A stretch of 9,549 nucleotides of DNA from Mariprofundus sp. (GTDB lineage: Bacteria > Pseudomonadota > Zetaproteobacteria > Mariprofundales > Mariprofundaceae). Location: the NCBI GenBank assembly GCA_015485035.1, contig WFUI01000203.1:1-9549 (forward strand), read 5' to 3'. Below, in pieces: positions 1 through 6,241 of the stretch; positions within the stretch are counted from its first letter, which is position 1; each line of letters starts with the position of its first letter. The position numbers and the translations under genes are program-made. Below the pieces are notes generated by a model that did not search any database, was not told the DNA's origin, and saw only the letters and a program-made list of their open reading frames with translations.

Positions 1-151
1 GATCATAGGCATCAAACAATGCTGCCACACTGCGCATCTGCTGCCACCCGGTTTCGGACAACGGCAGATCAGTGCTGCCGCGAAAAGCCCACCCCTCGGC
101 ATCCACCTCGCCGTGGCGCAACAGGTCAATAGTCATGATATTTTCAGTCAT
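1..151 (-). CDS. cobC: Alpha-ribazole-5'-phosphate phosphatase (CobC), N-terminal part, cut by window edge
   Basis: This is the first 50 codons of a histidine-phosphatase (phosphoglycerate mutase superfamily) protein. The visible N-terminus contains LLRHGEV, the RHGE phosphohistidine motif that starts these enzymes, followed by FRGSTDLPLSETG, the usual substrate-loop pattern ending in PLSxxG. In the cobalamin pathway CobC removes the phosphate from alpha-ribazole 5'-phosphate (or adenosylcobalamin 5'-phosphate). The superfamily is broad, so the specific function is inferred from its position directly after cobT. The proposed ATG at 151-149 overlaps the cobT stop as ATGACTGA, suggesting translational coupling. 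A second in-frame ATG at 136-134 would give a shorter leader (MTIDLLRHGE) that also fits the family. Neither start has a strong ribosome binding site. The C-terminal half, with the second catalytic histidine, lies beyond the left edge. Confidence 0.8.
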   Translation of the reverse strand, partial: MTENIMTIDLLRHGEVDAEGWAFRGSTDLPLSETGWQQMRSVAALFDAYD

Positions 152-1172
152 CTTTGCCTGTGACGCCGGCACTTTCAAACGTCGCCATCTCGTTATGCAG
201 GGCGATAGCCGATTGCAGCAGGGGAACGACGAGTGCTGCGCCTGAGCCTTCGCCGAGTCGCATGCTCAAATCGATCAGCGGCTTCAGCCCGAGTGCGTTC
301 AACGCCACCGCATGGCCGTTCTCGTGCGAGATATGTGAGGCGAGCATCCAGTCGGTCACATCCGGTTCAATGATTCGCGCAGCCAGTGCAGCCGCTGCTG
401 CAATAAAGCCATCAATCAGCACTGGCACGCCTGATTCGGCGGCCTGTAAATAGAACCCCGCCATGGCGGCAATCTCCAGTCCACCAACTTCTTCTGGCAC
501 CTGCATATCAGAAATATCTGCAATGCGTTGCAGGGCGCGGCTCACCACGTCGATTTTCAGCCGGCGCCCGGCATCATCCACGCCGGTGCCGAAACCGACC
601 ACATCTTTCGCTTTTGCATGGGCCAGTCGGCAGATCAGGCAGGAACTGGCTGTGGTATTACCGATGCCCATATCGCCGGCAATCAACAGATTCGCGCCGC
701 CATCAATCGCCTTGCGCGCTTCGGCCTTTCCCAAGTCGATGGCCGCAGTATATTCATCTGTTGTCATCGCTGTCTGATATAACAGATTCCCGCTGCCGGA
801 TCTGACCTTGGCGTGGACAACGCCGTCTATTGCTTCCAGATCAGTAACGACACCAACATCCACTACCGACAGGCTGGCACTACACTGCCGCGCCAGCACA
901 TTGATAGCCGCCCCACCTCGGGCAAAATTCTTCACCATCTCACCGGTCACCACAGACGGATAAGCCGAAACCCCTTCATCCACGACGCCGTGATCGCCGG
1001 CAAACACAGCGATATGCGGTTTGATCTGGTCTGGCTGCACTGTACCCTGACGAGCGGCAAACCAGCAGGCGATATCCTCCAGCCGACCCAGCGCACCACG
1101 CGGCTTGGTCAGCATATCCTGATGTGCCCGCGCTGCTTTTTCGATATTCGTATCTACCTGTTTAACAGACAA
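144..1172 (-). CDS. cobT: Nicotinate-nucleotide--dimethylbenzimidazole phosphoribosyltransferase (CobT)
   Basis: CobT transfers ribose phosphate from nicotinate mononucleotide to 5,6-dimethylbenzimidazole, giving alpha-ribazole 5'-phosphate, in the cytoplasm. The 342-residue product is close to the usual length of about 350. Family motifs appear in order: TKPRGALGRLE (22-32), FAGDHGVVDEGVSAYP (57-72), GDMGIGNTT (166-174), FGTGVDD (194-200) and RLGEGSGAAL (305-314). E308 in the last motif matches the catalytic glutamate of characterised CobT (Glu317 in Salmonella). The third motif has D167 where many homologues have Glu, a conservative change. The start is a TTG at 1172-1170, chosen because AAGGAG lies 6 bases upstream. 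It overlaps the end of cobU by 11 bases, and its own stop overlaps the cobC start, so it sits in a coupled run. BluB, which makes its DMB substrate, is in the same array. Confidence 0.96.
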   Translation of the reverse strand: MSVKQVDTNIEKAARAHQDMLTKPRGALGRLEDIACWFAARQGTVQPDQIKPHIAVFAGDHGVVDEGVSAYPSVVTGEMVKNFARGGAAINVLARQCSASLSVVDVGVVTDLEAIDGVVHAKVRSGSGNLLYQTAMTTDEYTAAIDLGKAEARKAIDGGANLLIAGDMGIGNTTASSCLICRLAHAKAKDVVGFGTGVDDAGRRLKIDVVSRALQRIADISDMQVPEEVGGLEIAAMAGFYLQAAESGVPVLIDGFIAAAAALAARIIEPDVTDWMLASHISHENGHAVALNALGLKPLIDLSMRLGEGSGAALVVPLLQSAIALHNEMATFESAGVTGKDD

Positions 1173-1692
1173 CCTTGTCTCCTTTTAAGCATAGTGGCAG
1201 CCCCGCCGCAATAAATTCCACCCGATCCGCAACCACTGCAACGGCCTGATTGAGTCGCCCCTGCGCATCGCGGAAGGCACGGCCTTCAGCTGTTTCCGGC
1301 ACCAGTCCCATACCGACTTCATTGGCTACCAGAATCACGTTTCCGGCCAATGCTGGCAGACATTCACATAATGCCGCGATTTCCGCATCCACATCTTTGT
1401 CCGCAAACATCAGATTGGACAGCCAGAGCGTCAGGCAATCGACCAGCACAGTCTGCTTTGTGCCCGCGTGTTGCTGTAGCGCACTGACCAGCGCCAGCTC
1501 TTCTTCCACCAGATGCCAGCAATCACTGCGATTATTGCGGTGGTGCTCAATACGCGCCAGCCATTCCGGGTCTCCCTCAATCACCGGTGCTGTGGCAATA
1601 TACACCGGATGTTCAGACAGCGACAAAGCAATGCTCTCAGCATAGCGGCTTTTGCCGCTGCGAGCGCCGCCCAGAATCAGGGTTACCGGCAT
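1162..1692 (-). CDS. cobU: Bifunctional adenosylcobinamide kinase / adenosylcobinamide-phosphate guanylyltransferase (CobU)
   Basis: CobU phosphorylates adenosylcobinamide and then transfers GMP to give adenosyl-GDP-cobinamide, the activated half later joined to alpha-ribazole. With the start chosen here the protein is 176 residues, near the usual 180. It shows a P-loop GGARSGKS (8-15), the RIEHHR segment (47-52) whose second histidine H51 matches the guanylylated histidine of Salmonella CobU (His46), VDCLTLWLSN (84-93), NEVGMGLVP (124-132) and the following RxFRDxxGRLNQ stretch. A longer frame could begin at an ATG at 1716, but the ATG at 1692-1690 starts exactly at the family N-terminus (MPVTLILGG) and is preceded by GGAGGAGG. 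It overlaps the upstream cobD stop by 10 bases, and its TAA overlaps the cobT start by 11 bases. Confidence 0.95.
   Translation of the reverse strand: MPVTLILGGARSGKSRYAESIALSLSEHPVYIATAPVIEGDPEWLARIEHHRNNRSDCWHLVEEELALVSALQQHAGTKQTVLVDCLTLWLSNLMFADKDVDAEIAALCECLPALAGNVILVANEVGMGLVPETAEGRAFRDAQGRLNQAVAVVADRVEFIAAGLPLCLKGDKVVC
1179..1184 (-). promoter_or_regulatory. Ribosome binding site deciding the cobT TTG start
   Basis: AAGGAG on the minus strand lies 6 bases before the TTG at 1172 and inside the last codons of cobU. No ATG or GTG near the conserved cobT N-terminus has a comparable site, so this element supports the rare TTG start. Confidence 0.75.
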
Positions 1693-2696
1693 ATCGCCTC
1701 CTCCAGTCGTTGCCAACCCGCTTCATCACCGGGAAAACCAAAACGCACCCAGCCGGCCAGCTGCGGCCATTCGGGAAACTGGCGCACCAGAATATGGTGT
1801 TTTGCAAAATCGGGGGTTGAAGCTGGTGGTCGCGCCAGCAGAAATGATGCCTCCGAATTCTGAACGTCCCAATGATGTCGCTCAAGCAGACCGGTTAAGC
1901 GCTGGTGCGCAGGAATCAGCTGCTGGTCACGAAAATCAGATTCGGCCAACAGTTTCGGCAACAGATGCAAGGCAAGCGTCGACGATGGCCACGGCGGCAA
2001 CCATTGAACCAGTTGCTCAATCATTGATTGATCGGCGATGACATAACCGAGTCGCAAGCCCGGGATGCAGAAGGTTTTGGTCAGTGAGCCGATGCGAATG
2101 ACATGGGGCGGTAAACCGAGCATCCGGCGCTGTGCAAACGGCATATAGGATTCATCGAGGCAGATAGTGTCGGAGCCGGGTGATAAGGGCCAAGTGCTTT
2201 GGCCGGATGGATTGGACGGGCTGGTCAGCCAACACATATCGGCAGCGGGCGGGGTGCCGGATTCGTAGGCATGGACGTCGCAACCGGCACGTTTGGCGCA
2301 GCGAATAGGTTCGTTGTAACAGGGGACTTGAATCGCCATCGATTGCCAGCCCATGGCCTGAAAAACCACTTCGATCACGGCTTGGGCACCGGCCGTGATC
2401 AGGATGCATTCTGGCGGCACAGAAAATTCCTGCGCCAGAGCGCTGCGCGCCGGTTCGCCATTGCGATCAGGGTAATGGCTGACCAGCGATGCGTGTTCCC
2501 GCATCCACGCCCCCAGCCATGACGGTGCACCGGCCGGATGCAGACCGGTGGAGAGATCCAGTATCTCCGATGGCTTACAACGCCATGCCCTGGCAGCAGA
2601 CTCCACACCACCGCCATGTGGATAGCCTGCAGGTAAACAAGCCGATGCTAACCGGCCAGGTAAATGCACGATGTTAGAAGACAAGTGTAACGCCAC
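1683..2696 (-). CDS. cobD: L-threonine-O-3-phosphate decarboxylase (CobD; called CobC in the aerobic nomenclature)
   Basis: This is a PLP-dependent fold-type I aminotransferase-like enzyme that decarboxylates L-threonine phosphate to (R)-1-amino-2-propanol phosphate, the linker that CbiB attaches to cobyric acid. The 337-residue product is close to the Pseudomonas enzyme length and a little shorter than Salmonella CobD. Visible motifs are PHGGG (26-30), ILDLSTGLHPAG (45-56, the usual LDLSTGxNPxG), SPSNPSG (159-165), DESY (181-184), and GSLTK with the PLP lysine K207, followed by PGLRLGY and WVRFGFP near the end (carboxylate-binding R318). The GTG at 2696-2694 overlaps cbiB by 23 bases. A second GTG at 2669 lies just after the cbiB stop and would remove nine residues. 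Neither has a good ribosome binding site, so the start is uncertain. The 3' end overlaps cobU. Confidence 0.92.
   Translation of the reverse strand: MALHLSSNIVHLPGRLASACLPAGYPHGGGVESAARAWRCKPSEILDLSTGLHPAGAPSWLGAWMREHASLVSHYPDRNGEPARSALAQEFSVPPECILITAGAQAVIEVVFQAMGWQSMAIQVPCYNEPIRCAKRAGCDVHAYESGTPPAADMCWLTSPSNPSGQSTWPLSPGSDTICLDESYMPFAQRRMLGLPPHVIRIGSLTKTFCIPGLRLGYVIADQSMIEQLVQWLPPWPSSTLALHLLPKLLAESDFRDQQLIPAHQRLTGLLERHHWDVQNSEASFLLARPPASTPDFAKHHILVRQFPEWPQLAGWVRFGFPGDEAGWQRLEEAICR
1697..1704 (-). promoter_or_regulatory. Ribosome binding site deciding the cobU start
   Basis: GGAGGAGG on the minus strand sits 4 bases (first possible GGAGG: 7 bases) before the ATG at 1692. It lies within the last codons of cobD and supports the short cobU start over the in-frame ATG at 1716. 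Confidence 0.8.
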
Positions 2697-3549
2697 AGGT
2701 CAGAGCAGCAGCCAATATCAATGTGTTCCGAACCACGTTCAGCGCATCGAATGCTGCAATCGCATCGGTACTGCGTGCATATTCCGGGCCGTAGAACGGC
2801 CGATCATCAATCACGCCGCCGCGCAGGACCGGGCCACCCAGCTGCACTTCAGCAGCAAAAGCCAGCGCCACTTCCGGCCAACCTGCATTGGGAGAGGCAT
2901 GTGTTCCCGCTTGTTCTTTTACCGCATCCCAATCCGCTGCTTTGCTGACCCACAACATTAAACGCGCCGTGATGCGGGCAGGTAACCAGTTCGCCACATC
3001 ATCCACTTTGGCTGCGCACCAACCGAATGATTCATAACGCGCATTCCGATAGCCCCACATCGCATCGAGCGTATTGATCATGCGATACAACGCCGCTCCC
3101 AGAGGCCCGGCCAGCATAAACCAGAACAGTGGCGCCACGACGGCATCGGAGCCGTTCTCGGCCAGCGATTCCAGTGCTGCCCGGCGCGCATCGTTCATAT
3201 CCATATCAACAGTATCCCGGCTGACAATCATGCTGACCGCCTGCTTCGCGGCAGACAGCGAATCCGCATCCAATACAGAACGCACATGCTCAAACAGCGA
3301 TTTCCAGCCAATGGAGCCCCACAATAGTAACACATCGAACGGCCAGCCCAGCAGCCCATGGCCGGCCCACAGCAGCAGCAATGGAACAGTGATAACAAAC
3401 AGCCATGCAACCGCTCCGCTCCTTCGGTCACGGGCATGAAGAAACGATTCACACCATGCCGCCCAGCGGCCAAAGCATGCGACTGGATGAAGATTGGAAT
3501 GCGGATCCCCCAGCAGCCATTCCAGCAACAACGCTAAAATCAGGGTCAA
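2674..3549 (-). CDS. cbiB: Adenosylcobinamide-phosphate synthase (CbiB), inner-membrane protein
   Basis: CbiB is an integral membrane enzyme that joins adenosylcobyric acid to aminopropanol phosphate, giving adenosylcobinamide phosphate. The 291-residue product is about 20 to 30 residues shorter than well-known homologues but keeps the family blocks: LLEWLLGDPHSNLHPVACFG (8-27), ENGSDAVVAPLFWFMLAGP (131-149), NTLDAMWGYRN (159-169), VDDVANWLPAR (182-192) and the SPNAGWPE block (219-226). Hydrophobic membrane segments are seen near 1-14, 47-64, 138-157 and 270-290. The start is a TTG at 3549-3547 that overlaps the upstream stop codon (TTTGA arrangement). GGTGAT five bases upstream can pair with 16S rRNA. 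It is followed by cobD, which makes its substrate, with a 23-base overlap. The start codon is plausible but less certain than the gene. Confidence 0.94.
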   Translation of the reverse strand: MTLILALLLEWLLGDPHSNLHPVACFGRWAAWCESFLHARDRRSGAVAWLFVITVPLLLLWAGHGLLGWPFDVLLLWGSIGWKSLFEHVRSVLDADSLSAAKQAVSMIVSRDTVDMDMNDARRAALESLAENGSDAVVAPLFWFMLAGPLGAALYRMINTLDAMWGYRNARYESFGWCAAKVDDVANWLPARITARLMLWVSKAADWDAVKEQAGTHASPNAGWPEVALAFAAEVQLGGPVLRGGVIDDRPFYGPEYARSTDAIAAFDALNVVRNTLILAAALTCGVTLVF

Positions 3550-4013
3550 ACCTCATCACCCGTAAACTTCTGCCATTGATCCAGTGGCACATTGCGGGCT
3601 TTTCCAAAACCGCCGACCCAATGGATACGGCTTGCTGAAAACTGAAACAATCTGAAATCAGCAAACGAAAACAGCATTTCAGCATCGGGAATTTGCTGTA
3701 TATAAACCGCCTGCGCAGCCGGGTAACGATCTTCAGGAACAAGGCTCACTTCCCCCTGCAAACTTAATCGAGGCAATGCTAATGGTGAAGCTCCTTCCGT
3801 TTCCGGTGTACAAACCATCAGCCCGATACGGGGATTATTTTCAATATTGGCCGTATGCTTCGCCAATGTCGACAGGTGCAGCAAAATCATGCCATGATCC
3901 AGCGCAAAAGGAGCCATTGATGTTTCCACCCCCCATTCACCCTGCGTAGCAAGAAAACCAATCTTGCTACGCACGAGCAATGTTTGAACCTCCTGTTTAT
4001 AGTCATTAGTCAT
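3546..4013 (-). CDS. Pyridoxamine 5'-phosphate oxidase-related FMN-binding split-barrel protein (HugZ-like, short form)
   Basis: The 155-residue product resembles the pyridoxamine phosphate oxidase-like split-barrel superfamily, closest in pattern to the N-terminal domain of HugZ-type proteins. Typical blocks are GFLATQGEWG (19-28), STLAKHTANIENNPRIGLMV (48-67), LPRLSLQGEV (80-89) and, near the end, FADFRLFQFSASRIHWVGGF (117-136). HugZ heme-degrading enzymes carry an extra C-terminal domain with a heme-ligand histidine. That part is absent here, so heme oxygenase activity is not supported. The fold normally binds FMN or F420, so a flavin redox role is an inference. The gene sits between cobQ and cbiB, suggesting a link to corrinoid or PLP chemistry. 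The ATG at 4013 is preferred to an in-frame GTG at 4043 because GAGG lies 8 bases upstream. A 78-base gap separates it from cobQ, and its stop overlaps cbiB. Confidence 0.82.
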   Translation of the reverse strand: MTNDYKQEVQTLLVRSKIGFLATQGEWGVETSMAPFALDHGMILLHLSTLAKHTANIENNPRIGLMVCTPETEGASPLALPRLSLQGEVSLVPEDRYPAAQAVYIQQIPDAEMLFSFADFRLFQFSASRIHWVGGFGKARNVPLDQWQKFTGDEV

Positions 4014-4021
4014 CTGTTTTG

Positions 4022-4025
4022 CCTC
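4022..4025 (-). promoter_or_regulatory. Ribosome binding site of the split-barrel gene
   Basis: GAGG on the minus strand, 8 bases before the ATG at 4013. The alternative GTG at 4043 has no such site, so this favours the 155-residue product. Confidence 0.55.
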
Positions 4026-4091
4026 AATATTTTCAGATTCCACACACTGCGAGTCGGATACTGCTTTATCATTCCTCTGCTACCATTTCAG

Positions 4092-5537
4092 CTAAGCACT
4101 CGTCCGCAGCAATGGCTGCAACAGTTCATTGGACAGAGCTTGCTCCAGTTCATCGGCGAGCAAATCGAGCGAGACCAGAGTGCGTTGATGCTGACTTTTC
4201 CCATCGCTGTCAGCGAAACCGATCCGATCCAGCCAAGCCTGGCGAAAACACCCCTGTTCGAACAGACCGTGCACATAGGTGCCCCAAATCTGTTGATCAT
4301 CAGAACAGGCGGCAAACGGAAACAGCTCCGGATCGATATCCGAGGCGCCGTGATGAATCTCGTAGCCGGTGACCCTGAACCCTGCAGGATAGTTCGATTC
4401 CCGGTCGACCCGACACAGCGTTTTCTCTGGCTGCATCGTGGTGGAGAGGGACAACCAGCCCAGCCCCTTGACCGAAGCGCCTTCCACGCCGTTGTCCTCA
4501 ATCGCCTCACCGAGCATCTGCATGCCGCCGCAGATGCCGAGCAACTTGCCGCCGTAGCGCAGATGCTTTTCCAACACCTCGACAAAACCCTGTTCGCGCA
4601 GCCAAGCCAGATCAGAGGCCACATATTTGGAGCCGGGCAGAATGATCAGATCAGCAGGTTGGAGTTCATCGACTGAGCGCACAAAACGCAGATTGATGTC
4701 CGGTTCCGATGCCAAAGGATCAATATCATCGTGATTGGACAAACGTGGATAGGCAATCACAGCAATGTGGAATGTGAGATGTGAGATGTGAGACGTGAGA
4801 TGAGAGATGCCGGATACAGCATGGCGGAAAGGAATGTCTTCTTCCGGCAGTTCCAGCGGCAGGTATGGAATCACGCTAGCCACCGGCTTGTCCGTCTCAT
4901 GTTCCAGCCATGCCAGCGCATCATCCAGCAGAGCCATATTACCGCGAAAGCGATTGATCAGCAGTGCCTTGACCCGATCACGTTCGGATGCCGACAAAAT
5001 ATCGAGCGATCCTTTCAGTGCCGCAAATACGCCACCGCAATCAATATCACCAACCAGCCAGACCGGCACATCGGCAGCCTCGGCAAAACCCATATTGGCA
5101 ATATCACCCTCGCGAAGATTGGGTTCAGCGGGAGAGCCCGCACCTTCAATGATCACGACATCATATTGTGATTGCAGGCGTTTGAATGATGCCAGCACCG
5201 TATCGAGCCAGCCTATGCGATCTTCACGAAAACGTTGGGCCTGCAACTGTCCCACGACCTTGCCACGCACAATCAATTGAGCTTTCTGATCGGCTTCGGG
5301 TTTGATCAGCACCGGATTCATATCCACCGTCGGTTCAATACCGCAAGCCAGAGCCTGCAGAGCCTGCGCCCGCCCGATCTCACCGCCATCGATGGTGACC
5401 GCAGCATTATTGCTCATATTCTGCGGTTTGAACGGGACCACACGCACCCCGTTGCGAGCCAGCAAGCGGCACAGCCCCGCCACCAGCACCGATTTCCCGA
5501 CCCCTGAAGCCGTGCCCTGAATCATCAATGCTTTCAT
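4092..5537 (-). CDS. cobQ: Adenosylcobyric acid synthase, glutamine-hydrolysing (CobQ/CbiP)
   Basis: The enzyme amidates four carboxylates (b, d, e, g) of adenosylcobyrinic acid a,c-diamide using ATP and glutamine, giving adenosylcobyric acid. The 481-residue product has the normal two-domain layout. The N-terminal dethiobiotin synthetase-like ATPase shows GTASGVGKS (8-16), KPQNMSNN (37-44), GEIGRAQALQA (52-62) and EGAGSPAE (131-138). The C-terminal class I-type amidotransferase shows ILPGSK (299-304), LLGICGGMQMLG with nucleophile C336 (332-343), and GTYVHGLFE with H423 (419-427). The interdomain linker around residues 244-257 is unusual: it is built from two copies of a heptapeptide (ISHLTSH, ISHLTFH) encoded by a heptanucleotide repeat. 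The ATG at 5537 begins directly with the conserved N-terminus but has no strong ribosome binding site. It lies 62 bases after bluB and ends with TAG at 4094-4092. Confidence 0.97.
   Translation of the reverse strand: MKALMIQGTASGVGKSVLVAGLCRLLARNGVRVVPFKPQNMSNNAAVTIDGGEIGRAQALQALACGIEPTVDMNPVLIKPEADQKAQLIVRGKVVGQLQAQRFREDRIGWLDTVLASFKRLQSQYDVVIIEGAGSPAEPNLREGDIANMGFAEAADVPVWLVGDIDCGGVFAALKGSLDILSASERDRVKALLINRFRGNMALLDDALAWLEHETDKPVASVIPYLPLELPEEDIPFRHAVSGISHLTSHISHLTFHIAVIAYPRLSNHDDIDPLASEPDINLRFVRSVDELQPADLIILPGSKYVASDLAWLREQGFVEVLEKHLRYGGKLLGICGGMQMLGEAIEDNGVEGASVKGLGWLSLSTTMQPEKTLCRVDRESNYPAGFRVTGYEIHHGASDIDPELFPFAACSDDQQIWGTYVHGLFEQGCFRQAWLDRIGFADSDGKSQHQRTLVSLDLLADELEQALSNELLQPLLRTSA
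4766..4807. repeat. Heptanucleotide tandem repeat inside cobQ
   Basis: On the plus strand six consecutive 7-base units run TGTGGAA, TGTGAGA (three times), CGTGAGA and TGAGAGA. The middle four are identical except for one base; the outer two are degenerate. Three units make 21 bases, so on the coding (minus) strand the 42 bases give two copies of a seven-residue peptide in the CobQ interdomain linker. The tract is in frame, but gain or loss of a single unit would shift the frame of the downstream glutaminase domain. Confidence 0.9.
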
Positions 5538-5542
5538 TTTTT

Positions 5543-5570
5543 ACCGCAAAGCACGCAGGATTTCGCAGAG
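5543..5570. repeat. Short intergenic element with spaced CGCA motifs (possible dispersed repeat)
   Basis: The 62-base gap between bluB and cobQ contains CGCA at 5545, 5554 and 5564, that is 9 and 10 bases apart, each followed by a purine-rich tetramer (AAGC, GGAT, GAGA). The pattern reminds me of short CGCAAAG-type repeats scattered between genes in several bacterial genomes. Only one copy is visible here, so its identity as a dispersed repeat is a guess. Confidence 0.3.
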
Positions 5571-5599
5571 AAAAATGAAAATATTCACGATTGTCTCAT

Positions 5600-6241
5600 T
5601 CATGATGGATAACTATTCTCCGCGAGAATCACATCCATCGATTCACGATTTCGCCAACCTTCAGATTCCAGCATGGGTTTATCATAAAAAGCTTTCACAG
5701 GCCCCAGGCAGAGCAGTGCAATCGGTTTGGAGCCATCCGGACAGTTTAACAACAATGCAACATCAGCCGGCTCAAAGAACGACACCCACCCCATGCCTAG
5801 ATTCTCGGCCCGCGATGCCAGCCACATATTTTCAATGGCGCACGATACCGAACATAGCACCATCTCCTCCGGCATCGTACGTCGGCCAAATACCGTGCCA
5901 TCATCCGGAGCCAGCACGACAGCAATCAGTTCGGCGCAATCACGGATACCCTCGATCTTTAAGCGCATGAATTCAGCCTTACGCTTATCCATATCATCCG
6001 AAGTCCGCAATTTTTCTGCTTCAACCAAGGTAATCAACTGATCCCGCAGTTCCGGTTTGGTGATATGCACAAAACGCCATGGCTGCATATAGCCGACCGA
6101 TGGCGCAGCATGGCCAGCTCGCAGAATACGTCTCAGAACTTCAGCCGGAACCATGCCGCCGTCAAAATGGCGCATATCGCGGCGTTCGTGAATGACGCTG
6201 TAAACCGCTTCGCGTTCGGAACTGTTAAATTGCTTGTTCAT
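5600..6241 (-). CDS. bluB: 5,6-dimethylbenzimidazole synthase (BluB)
   Basis: BluB is a nitroreductase-fold enzyme that uses oxygen to break down its own bound FMNH2, producing 5,6-dimethylbenzimidazole (DMB), the lower ligand of cobalamin. The 213-residue product shows the features that separate BluB from ordinary nitroreductases: RRDMRHF (20-26), APSVGYMQPWRF (46-57), the LKIEGI segment (94-99) and GMGWVSFFEP (149-158). D22 and S154 align with the catalytic Asp32 and Ser167 reported for Sinorhizobium meliloti BluB. The C-terminus has the usual PMLESEGWRNRE pattern. The ATG at 6241 overlaps the btuF stop as ATGA and is preceded by GGAGG 7 bases upstream. The enzyme needs reduced FMN from a separate flavin reductase; the split-barrel protein in the same array is one untested candidate partner. 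Confidence 0.93.
   Translation of the reverse strand: MNKQFNSSEREAVYSVIHERRDMRHFDGGMVPAEVLRRILRAGHAAPSVGYMQPWRFVHITKPELRDQLITLVEAEKLRTSDDMDKRKAEFMRLKIEGIRDCAELIAVVLAPDDGTVFGRRTMPEEMVLCSVSCAIENMWLASRAENLGMGWVSFFEPADVALLLNCPDGSKPIALLCLGPVKAFYDKPMLESEGWRNRESMDVILAENSYPS

Noticed and set aside
3546..4013. Assigning the split-barrel protein as HugZ heme oxygenase or as PdxH
   Set aside because: The C-terminal heme-ligand region of HugZ is missing, and the C-terminal PLP-binding signature of PdxH is not seen. Only superfamily membership is supported.
4088..4624. A 178-codon open frame on the minus strand within cobQ
   Set aside because: It is an alternative frame inside the conserved glutaminase domain of cobQ, rich in Cys, Arg and Ser as out-of-frame translations often are.
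3984..4676. A 230-codon open frame on the plus strand opposite cobQ and the split-barrel start
   Set aside because: It lies antisense to clearly conserved coding sequence, shows no recognisable domain, and has no sensible ribosome binding site or neighbour arrangement. It is best explained as a shadow of the cobQ reading frame.
5615..5629. Perfect 6-base inverted repeat ATTCTC-CGC-GAGAAT in the last codons of bluB, considered as a terminator
   Set aside because: The stem is short, lies before the stop codon, and is not followed by a U-rich run in the direction of transcription. A chance palindrome is more likely.
5583..5650. 10-base direct repeat ATTCACGATT at 5583-5592 and 5641-5650, considered as target-site duplication or att-like repeats
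   Set aside because: The 48 bases between them include the end of the bluB coding sequence and no mobile-element features; a single short repeat can arise by chance.
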